A DNA stretch of 64,000 nt, from the NCBI GenBank assembly GCA_964247055.1, contig OZ176054.1, positions 3,410,001 to 3,474,000 of the forward strand. Direction: 5' to 3'. Below the pieces are notes generated by a model, which was given only the letters and a program-made list of their open reading frames with translations, searched no databases and was not told where the DNA came from. Position 1 is the first letter of the stretch. The number at the start of each line of letters is the position of its first letter. Made by a program: the position numbers and the translations under genes. The DNA comes from Paragordius varius (Eukaryota > Nematomorpha). This document shows, piece by piece, positions 22,959 through 34,982 of this stretch.

Positions 22959-25900
22959 TATATCACTTGATAAAATATTTTATCGGGTTATCAATTATTT
23001 TTGAAAAATAGGCGCAGTACTTTGTTAAAAAAATTGCAGGATTAAGATTTATGGTCGGTTTTTTAATTAAATATGCCCTATAATAAGATTTAAAAACAAA
23101 CTTTCACACAATGGCCAAATGGCTAAAATTAAACCCCAACAGGCAATATCTGGGTTTCTTTTTTTGAAACTAATTTAATCTGCCCAAAAAACTTCTTTTT
23201 GACTCACCATATATAAAAAACTCCGTTTTTTGGCATACAATCTATTAATTATTAACTATCCCTTAATAACTTTAAATAAATACTTATCAATCCTAATCAT
23301 TAGCAATCAATGGCTAAAAAATATACCATTTACAGTTCAAATTCACCCTTAAACAATTCAAATTCACCCTCGAACAATTCAAATACACCCTAAAAATAAA
23401 TTATGAAATTTCGGTCAAAATTTCTTTTTTTAAAAATATAAAAAAGTATAGGTAATATATATTTTAAAAATCACATAAATTATTTTAGGGTGAACTTGAA
23501 TTGTTCAAGGGTGAATTTGAATTGTTCAAGGGTGAATTTAAATTGTTTAAGGGTGAATTTGAACTGTAAATGGTATATAAATTTTTAACTTTGTACCCAC
23601 ACAACATTTTTTACGATTTTAAGGTTAATAAATAAATCTGTTATTACTACCTGAAGCTTTATCCTTTTCCACGCAATAACAATTATCATAGAATTCGGTA
23701 AAGGTACAAGCAATCTCATACAAATAATCACACAATGTATGGATGAGTAAAGTCTCAAAAATCTGAGCTAAGACTTCACCAATGCGACACAGGCATTTAA
23801 CCAATTTATATTCCTTTTCGTGGGCAAATGCAAAACCGTCAAAATTTGATGAGTTCTCTAATAATTTGGCAATATTTGGATCTTGAGTATTTATTTCAAA
23901 CGTATTAGCTAATAAATTATTTTCCATAGTATCAGTCGAATTTGGATAAAAAAACATTTTTTGATCTTTATTGTGTTGTCTTTTACAGTATTGTGACAGA
24001 ATATAGCGCAAAACATTACGATCGTACCCAGCTAAGCGTCCAATTGACCTTAAGTAACAACACGTTAATGAATAATTAAAAAATAGTTTTATGACTCGAA
24101 ATCCAAAAAATTTAGGCTAAGATCCAAAAATGATATATATAATATATAATTTATAAAATATAGTAGTAAATAATGGGTAAATTTTTTATAATCCAGTTTA
24201 TTATAAATAAACAATTTTTTCATAAAAGGTAAAATTTAGATTAATAAATGTCAAACAAAAACCTGATTCGAGTATAAGCGTACAAAAGGTATGCAGCCGT
24301 ATTCCCCTTATCATCCAACATTTTATCGAAAGAAAAAACGTAATCTTTCGTGCGATTGTTGGATAAATCGGCGTATTTTATACAACTTAAAGCTACCGTT
24401 TCTTTGGCACGATTAAATTCTTCTGGTGTCAGGACCTATATGAAATAAAAAAATTTATATTAAAATAATAATTTCGATTCTCGTAAAATTTATTAAATTA
24501 AACTATTAATTATATCTATTATTATTTTCTTTTGTTTCGGTTAATACATTGAAAAAGATACTCTCATGTTTCGAATATTTTGGATATAGTTTAATTTAAT
24601 AAATTTTATGAGAATTCAAATTATTATTTTAACATAAAATATTCATTCTCGTTGACAATATGAAATAAAAAAATTTATACTTAAAAAGTATATTTTAAAT
24701 AATAATAATCAAAATTTAAAAATTTTTTTATACGATAAAAAATAAAAATATTTTCTCCTTAATGAAAAAATTATATATATACTGTATCTCGGCCCTTTTC
24801 GCGTAATTTAGCCTCAGTTCTACGCATCCCCTCAGCAATGAGATCTTGTAATCTTATGGTGTCACCAGATCGTGTTTTAAACTTTTTCCTAGATATTGGT
24901 ATTTATAACACAGATGGTCATAAATCAAAAAATTCTAAATAATAATAATGGGAAATCAAGAGTAGCTTAATTACTTAAGTAGTTAATTATAAAAGGTTGA
25001 ATTGGAATGCAAATAGACATTTTTATTTTCAATTTTTCTTAAATTCGCTAATTCAAACATTTTAGTTAACATAAGTAGATGGTAAAATTTATTTCAATAT
25101 TATTATACTTACTGTTTGTTAAAAGCGAGTTATTTTATCAATTTAATTTTCAGGTTTAGAATAAATTATTTTTCTCAATAATTTCATTAATTTTAATTAA
25201 AGTTAGTTCTTCTTAAAAACGCAAAAAAACCTAAAAATTATAACAAAAAAAAACAATGTTTAGTAAATACTTACTTATCTTCGCCCAAAACTACGCCAAA
25301 AGCGGCATGTTCGAGTCTAATGTTAGGACCTCCCCAGCCCAGTTGTCTACATGCTTGAAATAATTGATTGAAATGCAATCCCTTTTTTCAGACAATAAAT
25401 AAATAAATTAGGTCATTAATTTAAATTTTCACAAATAACTTTAAATTAATAACTAACTGTATGTTTAAAATTTTCTAAAAAATCATATAACAAATAATAT
25501 ATTATTTCAATTATTTATCATTAATTATTTTAAAATGCAAAATATAAGGTAAAACAAAATCCTAAACTAAATTATAAATTTTAATAAATGAATTATCGTA
25601 AATTAAAAGAATACTTGACCAGAATCAACAACGTATATGAGTCTTTCGCCCTTTTCAACATTAATGCGGTGCCTACACAACAATAAAATTTTTGTAAATA
25701 TATCAAGATTAAATAAATATCCATATTAAAATATATTTAATAATTTATTTTTTATTCTTCAATATTTAAAGATAATTTTTTTAACGTTTGAATTTAATGT
25801 ATCTATCGATCATTCAAAGAACTTAAAAGTAGCAAATATTTTTTAAAAAATATTTAAACAGAATAAAGCTTGAAAAATAATTTGAATATTAAATGATATC

Positions 25901-28900
25901 TAAAAAAAAGACAAAACCTTATAGAAGCGATATCCGATGTATCATATGTAAATCCACCATCTGACTTTTGCATAATGAGTGGGACTTCATAACCCTCAAC
26001 AAACATAACTAATCTACCATCTTCATTGACTAGTCTACCTTTATATAAATATTTTGAGTTTAATTTAAATTATTTAAAATTTATTTTGAGTTGTTTAAAA
26101 ACGTGTTGTAAAACAAAATTAACAAAGTATAGTTCCGAAAAAAGAGTTAATGTACACCTACCTACAGTATGAGTAAAAATTCATTGGTAATTTTTTAATT
26201 GAATAATGTCAGAGGGCACATACAGAGCAAGGGCATTTAAGTTTTTTACTTTTTTTTCTGTTTTTCACCAATAATATTACTCTTGGCTGTGAATCAATAT
26301 TTTTATGTAAAAGTAGAAATAATCATCTATTAATACTAAAATTATATTTATAAAAAAATGTAAAAAAATTAGGCAAAAGACCCTGTTTTTGTAATTCTTG
26401 AATGACATCGACCATCATATCTTGATAGAAAGATTCACCTCGAGTCACCAAATCAACGTCCAACAAATCGTAAATGATTTGAAATTCTAAAATATAAAAA
26501 CTTGTAAAGAACTCAAAGCAAAAAAAATATTTTTTGATTAATTAATTGAACAATATTTTTTTGATGCTAGATTTATATATTTAACCGTGGTTTGCAAAAA
26601 AAATTATATTAAACGATTTTTATGGATAAGATAGTTGATTTATATAAATAATAATTTGTCCTTAAAAATATTAATTTATGTTTTGTTTCATCAGTTAAAA
26701 TTCCCTAAATTACTATTAATTTTGCTAAAAAATTCCAAAATTAAACCTTTGAAAGATTCCTGACATATAAGTTGCCAAGCTGCAATTATATTTGGGTCTT
26801 TACTCTGCAGTTTAACAACGTTTTCATAAGCACGTTTTTTAAACACAGGGTCTTCGTCAAATCTTACTTTGGATTCCTGTAAGAAAATGCAATGAATTTT
26901 ATTAGATGCAAACATTTTTTATATATGGGAAAAGAGATAATTAGGATTTTATCTCCAAACTAAAAATGGCAAAAAAAAATCATAGGGTAAATGATTAATT
27001 TGACTGATTACAATATCCAGTAATAATAATAATAATAATAACCAGTAAATCATATAAATTAAACATATAACAAATATAAACAAGGCATATTAACATATTA
27101 TTCATATCATTACACACAAATAGAAAAGTAATTAAATTAAACTCCAATTTCACAGTTTTTTCCACATTAAGTGTGTCTTACCTAATATGATGTTAATTTT
27201 TTAGGATTACAGTTAGTTATGATTGATTGCATTAATACATATCTGGTTAAAAGAGCATAAATAATTTACATTACACGATAAAACTTTTGCAAGTCACCAA
27301 TAGCTGCTGAGGCCGTAAGATAGTTTGGGAAAACATCTTGTAAATGTGCAATCAACATTCCAAACTGCGTTCCCCAATCCCCCACGTGATTTATTCGAAG
27401 GGTCGGATGACCCAAAAATTCAAACAGCCTGCAAATGGAATCGCCTATGATTGTGGATCTAAGCAAAGAAAATACTTCCCTGGATTATATACGTTAAATA
27501 AAAAGATAAATATTTTTTTTTTCGAAAAGACACAACCCTAGATATATCCCACATAAACTATTTGATATGATAAATAATAATAGAATGCATTAAAAATTAC
27601 ATCTATATCGCCTACGCAACCTAGAACAATAATTATATTTGAAAAATATGAATTTTAGAAAAATTATGTATGCCTGTAAGAGAAAAATATTTGTCTTTTC
27701 ATTTTTACGTTTTGTCCGTGTAATTCAAAATTTTTACTGTACATGGCAATTTTTCATTAATTATTGACAGATGCAAATACAGCAAAAAGAAATAATATTT
27801 ATTGGTTAAAATTTAATTTTTATCACTTTTTCTTATTATTAACCAATGCTTCAAATTCTATCTAGTAATGTATAGTTGGCCACACTGTATAATTACTGAT
27901 AAAATTATAAATCGCAAATAGTAAATAATTGAAACAAAATTGCTTGTCTTCGATTCCCAAATACAAGTCGCGTTTATTGACTAAGTTTTGATTTGTTTTT
28001 TTTTTCATAAATCCAAAAAATAATTTTTTAAAACTAATTAGTTTTATATTCAATTAATCAAAATTTTAATATATATATATATATCAGAACAAAATTAGTA
28101 TACTATTAGTATAAACGTTCAAGAGATTGTAAGGATTAGTTATAATTGTAAAGTAAACGCAACTTAAATAATTTTTTTTATCCCAAAACTAATACTTTTT
28201 AATCGAAGAAAAATTGAACAGATTAGTGCATATAAGCGATATTTTGAAAAAAAACCCATAATGATACAACAAATTTTACCTTACCTAAGGTGACCAACAT
28301 GCATTTCCTTGGCTATGTTTGGGGACGAAAGATCCACAATAACTTTGTATTTATAGCTGCCTGTATTGATTGGATTGACATGACCATGCAGAATAAATTG
28401 TGTTATAATTTGCGTTACAAGCGAACGCGACAAACTAATGTTTATAAAACCGGGTTTTGTCACCACCACCGGTTCGGCAATGATTGAATCAAACATCTTA
28501 CGAACGCCATTTTGATCAGCTGTTTTAAGGGTCTTGGGGTCTGATACGGCGGATCCAAAAGATAAATCAATTTGTGAAACGATGCATTTTGCAATACTTT
28601 CGGGACTATTCAACTTATTAATGTGGTCATTACCAGTATTGTTGAATGATGATGATGAATATTCTTTTATTTTCTGGATGATTTATAGTATAAAAATATA
28701 ATTTATTCTGCAAAATTGTACGTAATGTTTTAAACATATCTTTTGTAATTCATTTTTAAATTCATAAAAAATGGAACAATATATGATAGATTAAAAATAA
28801 CATATTTTACTCTCAAAAATAATATGGTTATAAATACCTTTTAATAAATAAATTAATTTTTAGGGAGTACTGTTAATCAATTTGCAAACAATGAAATATT

Positions 28901-29475
28901 TGAAAATCCTAAATTATACAAAACAGAGAATTAAAATTGATGTAAACTTCGAAAAATATAGTCAGGTTTTACAATTAAAATGAATATACATAAAATATCA
29001 TATTAAACTTACTTTAAAAAGGGTCATGGCCGCATTGCACTGATAATCGCTAAATGACGCCTGTTGAGCTCCACAAGCTTGAATATTTGCTGTCGTTGTT
29101 ATATCATATGGCAAAAAAGGGAATGCATCCTGAATAAGCTTCACAAATATTTCATCCAAAATAAATTTTATATTTGGCGTGTATTTGGTGGATAGCTGGT
29201 TAGAATCATCTAATGTCTACACAATATTAATTATAATTAAACTTTAGATAATTGATTCAATTGATATTTTAACTTAATAACAGACGCTTTTATATTTGAA
29301 AATTCTTCGGTTGCTTTTAACTGATTGGAAACATTTTCATCCAAACTTTTTAAGACTTGTATTTCTTTGGTGAATGAAATTAATTGTTTTTCCTACACAA
29401 TTTAAATATAAAAGATACAGCTTCATCGCACAACTTAGAATAACTTTCAATCGTGTTTAATCTTGAAGATTGCAT
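22482..29475 (-). CDS. RARS1: Cytosolic arginyl-tRNA synthetase, 14 exons
   Basis: Class I synthetase charging tRNA-Arg. Minus-strand exons: 29475-29419, 29392-29282, 29216-29013, 28673-28285, 27458-27275, 26876-26747, 26486-26382, 26038-25918, 25672-25615, 25381-25275, 24888-24783, 24435-24263, 24048-23651 and 22591-22482. All junctions keep phase, giving 750 residues. The N-terminus is a leucine-rich helix like that which anchors animal ArgRS in the multisynthetase complex. Next come GDYQCNSA-like SDYQCNAAM, the HIGH-type [14 protein letters not shown] split by an intron, [61 protein letters not shown] in place of KMSKS, and the anticodon-binding domain ending GIKPVEKM, as in animal ArgRS. 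It is about 90 residues longer than the human protein, partly from an insertion in the 24048-23651 exon. Intron 1 is only 26 nt. Last intron holds MITE copy B. Confidence 0.95.
22926..22956. repeat. (TA)n microsatellite in ArgRS last intron
   Basis: About 15 TA units in the 1,059-nt intron between the last two ArgRS exons. Confidence 0.85.
23326..23573. mobile_element. Tandem-repeat MITE (R5 family), copy B
   Basis: 248 bp, flanked by TA on both sides. The ends are near-perfect inverted repeats (CCATTTACAGTTCAAATTC and its complement). Inward from the left are three ~21-bp units of CAATTCAAATTCACCCTTAAA type, and from the right four units of AGGGTGAATTTGAATTGTTCA type, leaving an A+T-rich centre of about 100 bp. 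It sits in the last ArgRS intron. TA target and palindromic form suggest a Tc1/mariner-mobilised MITE. Confidence 0.8.
26165..26330. mobile_element. Diverged TA-flanked MITE (family M2)
   Basis: It begins CAGTATGAGTAAAA after TA and ends near ATTACTCTTGG. The same blocks occur in the same order in the cleaner copy at 54719-54898. It lies in an ArgRS intron. Confidence 0.45.
29393..29418 (-). other. 26-nt spliceosomal intron of ArgRS
   Basis: On the minus strand it reads GTATCT...TTGTGTAG. Without its removal the frame from the only suitable ATG hits a stop a few codons later; with it, the join SKLCDEA+[14 protein letters not shown] aligns with the leucine-rich N-terminus of animal ArgRS. It is the only GT of the right phase after the ATG in exon 1. 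Confidence 0.7.
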
Positions 29476-29649
29476 GATTTAAAAGGTAGCCAATCCTAAA
29501 ATTGTGGTTAAAATATGTTATATTAAAAAACGCCTATTGTACATATTATTTAGGTTTCATTATGATTAAACTATTATAAAAAACAAAATATATAATCTAT
29601 AATTAAAGATCCAAAAGATATTTACTCTATTTCATCACTTTCTAGTCGT

Positions 29650-30020
29650 CGTGGATGGGTTATTTAGGAATATATCCCATTTTTATCCGTCGTTTGTAAA
29701 GTTCGGGTAGGAAATTTTGCATGTTTTTTGACTTAGATCAGAACAAGGACTGCCATCACGCTTCAGCCATCTATTTCAAACAAGATTGCTTTTTAGTGAG
29801 TTTCCAGATATATGATCAATCGTTAATAGGTTTCTTAATGATAGAGGTGATTTACAATGGTAAAATTATTGTAAATTTAATCATTACAAAGAAAAGAGTG
29901 TAGCAGACCCACGTCGCCACACTCCATTAAAAAGTCCCTTGCTTCCCTTTCATAGACCAGTTAATGATGTTCCAGTGATGGCCGCCTAGTTGCGTCTGGC
30001 GTCTTCCATGTTACATACAA
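29650..30020. other. GC-richer islet of unknown nature upstream of ArgRS
   Basis: The stretch is noticeably richer in G+C than its surroundings. It has one plus-strand open frame of 60 codons (29721-29903) that continues past stops, and interrupted frames on the minus strand. It may be a decayed transposon or part of the ArgRS 5' region. No motif recognised. Confidence 0.35.
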
Positions 30021-30031
30021 AGTTACTTTTT

Positions 30032-30400
30032 TAGGGGATAACGACAAATATTTGTATTGGCTTTAGTTTAAAGGTTATTATTTGTTTTCCATTTAAATGA
30101 TAATAACCAAAAAAGTTAGATATTTTTAGTTTAAACTAGATTCGTGCGGTAACACACAACTAGTGTATGTATACTTTGTCATCTATGATTTTATATTTAT
30201 TTTTGACTCTCTGACGCAAATATGGATAAGGTTTAAAATCAAATAAAAATTGGTATTTTAAAGTTTACGAATGGCTAAATGCGTTTTTAATTGCAAAATA
30301 TTACTCATCGTTTTGAGAAGTGTCTTGTTAAAATCCGGAACAAATATTGAATTTTATTAATAAAATTTTACTATATTTATTGTAACTTACTTTTATAAAA
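30032..30400 (-). promoter_or_regulatory. Duplicated upstream segment, ArgRS copy
   Basis: Reverse complement of 17322-17697 at about 93-95% identity by eye. Relative to the ArgRS gene it has the same orientation as the other copy has to the serpin, but it lies ~555 bp from the start codon instead of ~60 bp. Confidence 0.65.
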
Positions 30401-31748
30401 TAATGCGGGGATGAAAAATTACTACATGTCTTAGGATTTGGAAAATCCCAACCTCACCGTATAGTGCTGTTTATGATGCCGTTATTTAACAATGTTATTA
30501 AATTACAGCGCTCTCTAGCACATTAACTTTATATCCATTTTGCCGCCAATTATTCATTATAAATAGCTAATAAACTTTTAAACAAAATATTTAACAAAAT
30601 ATTAAATTCGTTCGTTTAACATTTTATTGTTTCCCTTTTTTATTTTAGTTTAACTTTTAGGGAAGTTTTATATCCCAGTGCTCATTTTTATAAATAAACC
30701 ACTTTTTTGAAAGTATTTTAGATATAAATTAATTATCCAACATGGTTCTCATTTATATAATTTAATTTTTTACAGTTTTTTGACTTCTACATCTAAAAAG
30801 GGATCACCAAAAGACGATTTAAACCAGCTGTAAATTAAAATATATTATGTTTTTGCTTGAAAAATGTAGCCTGAACGTTTTAGAAAGTTAATGAATTCCG
30901 TTTTCTAACCATAATATACATATATTTGTATGTTGCATTAGCCATTTAAAAAAAATATACCAAAGGGCGGCAAAAAAAGTTAATAAGAAAATTTCCATAA
31001 AAGTGTATAATGCGCTTAAATGGCTAAAGAGAGCATTATTGTTGAATACGGCTAATTCCTTATTACACATTACGATATTCAAATTTTAAATGGCTCTGGG
31101 GTATAAAACTATCCCCATAAGTGAAAGGAGTGTTAAAAATGAGCTTATTTTCTAATAACGATAACAACTGTTTGATTCACATTTTCACAAACTATTGAAT
31201 TTTAAATGGTAAAATGCAATATGAATATAAGTTATTAAATAATAATGTAGGCTTTAAGCATATTTTTATACGCTTTTTAATCTTTAGACATATAAAAACC
31301 GAAATCATATTAAACAAGAGTTTTTAGTCTCAACACACTTTGCTGCATTGTAATCTCGAGTCAATATAAACATATCTGTTGAGACAAACAGCTGGAAATC
31401 AATAATTATTAAATTTATGCTGGCGAAAAATGAAAATAAACGCATTTTAAAATAAAATAATTTTTTTAACCCCAAATGTATTTAAATTTAATTTTTTAGC
31501 GATTTAACAAATAAACGAAGAGCGGCTAAATGCGGATATTTTTACAATTAAATTATATGAAAATATTTTGTATGTTGTATTTAAAAAGCCATAGAATGCA
31601 AATAAATTTGGCTCAATATACCATGTCGATTCACCTTAAACACTAAAAATTAACCTATCATTTCTATATATAATTGAACATTACAGTTTTACTTTTGAAT
31701 TTAATAAGATTTAAACTTGCTCTTAAAAGTTTCGAAATCCTTTTAAAG
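30401..31748. other. Intergenic A+T-rich stretch
   Basis: No exon, named repeat or RNA gene seen. Confidence 0.4.
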
Positions 31749-31756
31749 TAAAATAC

Positions 31757-32642
31757 CATGGCTTGGAACCAGTTCAAAAAAAGTGGAACCAGAACCGGGT
31801 CGGCCTGAACAAGTGGAACCAGAACCATGTTGGCTACCTAAAAATTTAGCGGTTCCGGAACCGGTTCTTTACATTTAGAACCGGTTCCATTTTCGGTTCC
31901 TGACTTTTGATTAAATGATTTACAAAATTATTATTATAGTAATACAACCAAAATATTAACAATTATCAATAATTTATAAATTGCCAAATGTATATGAAAG
32001 AATTATAGTGTAGTATAATAAATGAGAATATAATACGAAAATGTATAAGTACAGGTATAAAATGAGAGTAAATTAAGTATGGCATCTAAAATTATTTAAG
32101 CGATTCGCTGGCCAAACTGCTTCTCAAGACTTCAAATAGAAAATTAAGAGTGAAAAAACCCTTTCAACGGAGACCTATATATACGAACATATGTATATTA
32201 TAAATAAACTCGACTTATGACTATTAGTTTTTTTAGAACGGAATTCCCCAAAATTTAGAAAGTATCGCTAATATAATATTAGGTGCTTAGTTTTAGGTTT
32301 AAAGTTTGAAGTATGTAATATGTAGTGGTACAATCAAATTTAAATAATAAAGTAAATTTTTATAATAAAAATCATATGGGAACCAGAAATTAAGGGGGTT
32401 GAACCGGAATCGGATTGGTTCCTGAACGGTTGGAACCGGAACCGGGTTAGTTCCTAAAAATTTATGGATAGAACGGAGGTGGTTCCTAAAGTTTTGGAAT
32501 CGGTACCGGGGTGGTTCCCGGAGAAGTGTAACCGGAACCGCGTTGGTTCCATCCCAATGAAACCGGTTCTTGTTATAATCCCAGGAACCGAATTCCGGTT
32601 CCATGCGGTTCCGGTTCCATGCGGTTCCGGTTCCAAGCCCTG
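31757..32642. mobile_element. Non-autonomous hAT element, 886 bp
   Basis: Flanked by a perfect 8-bp duplication TAAAATAC (31749-31756 and 32643-32650). Terminal inverted repeats are CATGGCTTGGAACC on the left, and on the right a sequence whose complement begins CAGGGCTTGGAACCGGAACC. Both ends carry many GGTTCC/GGAACC motifs (31763-31900 and 32385-32640), typical of subterminal transposase-binding arrays. The open frames at 32299-32658 arise from these repeats and are not genes. A tiny relative sits at 33725-33834. Confidence 0.88.
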
Positions 32643-32753
32643 TAAAATACCCTTTTAAGCAATCTCATTATTTTATTATTAATTCTTTCGATATCTTCTT
32701 TTATATTTGATTAATCTAGTGTTTGGATTTATTAGAAAATATCATTGTTAAAC

Positions 32754-34982
32754 CAGTGGCGGAACTATAAATTGTGGGCCCCCCGCAACATTTAAATACT
32801 GCCCCCCCTTCCCTCCAAAAAAATCGTTTGCAGTTATTTTTCACCTGGCGCATCACTTAGATTCGTAAAGAATATTATGTTTAAAAATGATAATATTTAC
32901 ATGACTTGGCATCCTGAGTCAAAAAGTTTCGAGTTCCTGGTATTTTTATATATGATGGTTAGTACCCACCTACCCACCCTAACCACCGCCAATTCCTTAA
33001 TCTTAACGTTAATTTTTAAAGTTTAAAATGATTAATAACTTATTAAGAGCATCTATTAATCAGAAAATCCTGTTTTAAAATTTCATATTTTCGATTTTGC
33101 GTGAGAAAATTTTCTAATTATATCTTTTTTATCCATTTGTTCCGCCATCTCCGCTTCAATTGCTAGTAATGATATATTGCTCGTTTTTTTCAGCCATCGT
33201 GCATCTAATATAATTTTTAATTATTTTAAATTTGAGAGTGAACGTTCCGCTGTAGCAACCGTAACTGGTAAAGTCAAAAAAAATAATAATGCTGTTATTC
33301 ATCACAACTGGCTGAAACTGTTGGGTAATTAATAATTAATAGCTCTGCAATCTGGCATTGTTAATTTGTACAATCTCATCCTTATGCGATAAACCATGGC
33401 GTGCTCTCACTATTATGGGCATAATTATAAACCTATTTCACTATGAAGACTTAATTCCCAATGCATGAATGGACAGCTTGTTTGTGAAGCTTTCTCTATT
33501 TCGCTCGCCTGCATGCTCACATATTCGTTTTTCTTATAAACACATTGCCAACATATGCGCAGAATACGGGCCTACCTAGGAATAGCAGCGGGCAAACTTC
33601 CTAAATATAAACTAATTTCTAAAAGTTATATTTTCGGAATTCGCATAAATAAAAATTTGACAGCTGTTTTGTCAGAATAATAAAGTATTTTTTATGATGA
33701 TATGGCTTTTTGAAATTATAATAACAGAGCTTCGAACCGGTGCCAAAAAAATGGAACTAAATACGGGCTCTAATTTAAATATGGAACAGAGATCGGTTCC
33801 TGAAACAGGAATCAGGTTCCGGTTCAAAGGCCTGATAAATATGCATAAATGTAATTAAATGATGAATGTGCGGACCACTAAATTTTTAAATTTTAAGAAT
33901 GGCCCGCTGAAAAAAGTCGACCCCTGTTTTAGTGTGTGGTGAAAGTTTATTGAAAACTTAATGTTTTAGAACTAAAAATAAAATTGAAAATGTCATGCAT
34001 CAAAGGCTAAAATCATTAGAAAAATAATGCACATTAATGTGTACCAGCTAAGAAATGTTGACCAATTCACTTTACAGTAAATTGAAATAACAATCATTCT
34101 GTAAAATTTAATGAATTCATTCACGATGTATGCATTAATAAACATTTTTTACAAAATTATTGTTATTTCTCATACTTTGCTGTAATATAAATTGGCCAAC
34201 AATAATTTGGCCTGCATTAAATTGAATATTCGATAATCAAGATAAATAAATTGAGATTACTTGTTAGAGAATATTGTTATGATATATGTTTTTCTTTTTT
34301 CTTTCCTTTTTTTGTTCATATTAAAACTGCCAGAAATTAATAAAGGAACAAATAATATCATGGCTAAAATTTGATGGATAGTGAAAAAAAATTTCCTTTA
34401 ACTCAATAATAATAAATTTACATGGACCCATTTGCTCATATAAAATATGTAAATTGTCTCTTCACTACATTAAAAAAATATATTTTACGCTATATGAATA
34501 TATTATTGCAAACAGATTTTATTTGTAATTATTTTAATTTAACAGAGGGGAAAAAATTACATTTGTGAATTCTCATAAAACTATAATACTATAGTAAAAT
34601 AATTTAGGACTTGAAAATTTATAAGCTTTACTTAATTTTTGGTGTCAACTATCTATACTTATTTTTACTGAAGAGAATTTAAAGGTGTATATTAATTATC
34701 AACTTATAATAAAACCGCTTATTGAGACAATGAAAAAATGCATTTTTTCGCTTTTTTTCCTTTCATTCAATAATAATTCTCTTTATTCTTTGCCAGTCTA
34801 CTTCTATCAGGCAATCATTACTTATATATCTGTAAAAATAGGTAATAAATTTAGCCGACCCCCCCTCCACCCCGCAAAATTTAAAGGTGGCCCAAATTTA
34901 ATGTAAATAATAAAAAAGGGCCCCTGTTTTGCCTTGGGCCTCCCCACACTGCTCCCCCTAGCTCCCCGTAGTTTCGCCACTG
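32754..34982 (-). mobile_element. Decayed autonomous hAT transposon, 2.2 kb
   Basis: Ends are CAGTGGCGGAACTA and, inverted on the right, CAGTGGCGAAACTACGG. Flanking 8-mers TGTTAAAC and GTTTAAAC match at 6 of 8, so the insertion is old. The minus strand at about 33110-33280 still encodes the hAT C-terminal dimerisation motif (LPVTVATAERS then NLKIIKNYIRCTM), with frameshifts after it. The remaining coding region is not readable. Much of the right half is A+T-rich DNA without recognisable frames. Confidence 0.8.
33725..33834. mobile_element. 110-bp hAT-like miniature element nested in the 2.2 kb hAT
   Basis: Begins CAGAGCTTCGAACCGG and ends CCGGTTCAAAGGCCTG. These ends and the internal GGTTCC motifs relate it to the 886-bp element 1 kb away. 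No clear 8-bp duplication. Confidence 0.5.

Noticed and set aside
30888-31082. Minus-strand frame with hydrophobic stretch (LLTFFAALWYIFFKW)
   Set aside because: Short, very A+T-rich, with no splice signals and no similarity to a known membrane protein.
32299-32658. Three overlapping open frames with repeated Gly-Thr-Glu-Pro type peptides
   Set aside because: They are products of the GGTTCC/GGAACC subterminal arrays of a hAT element.
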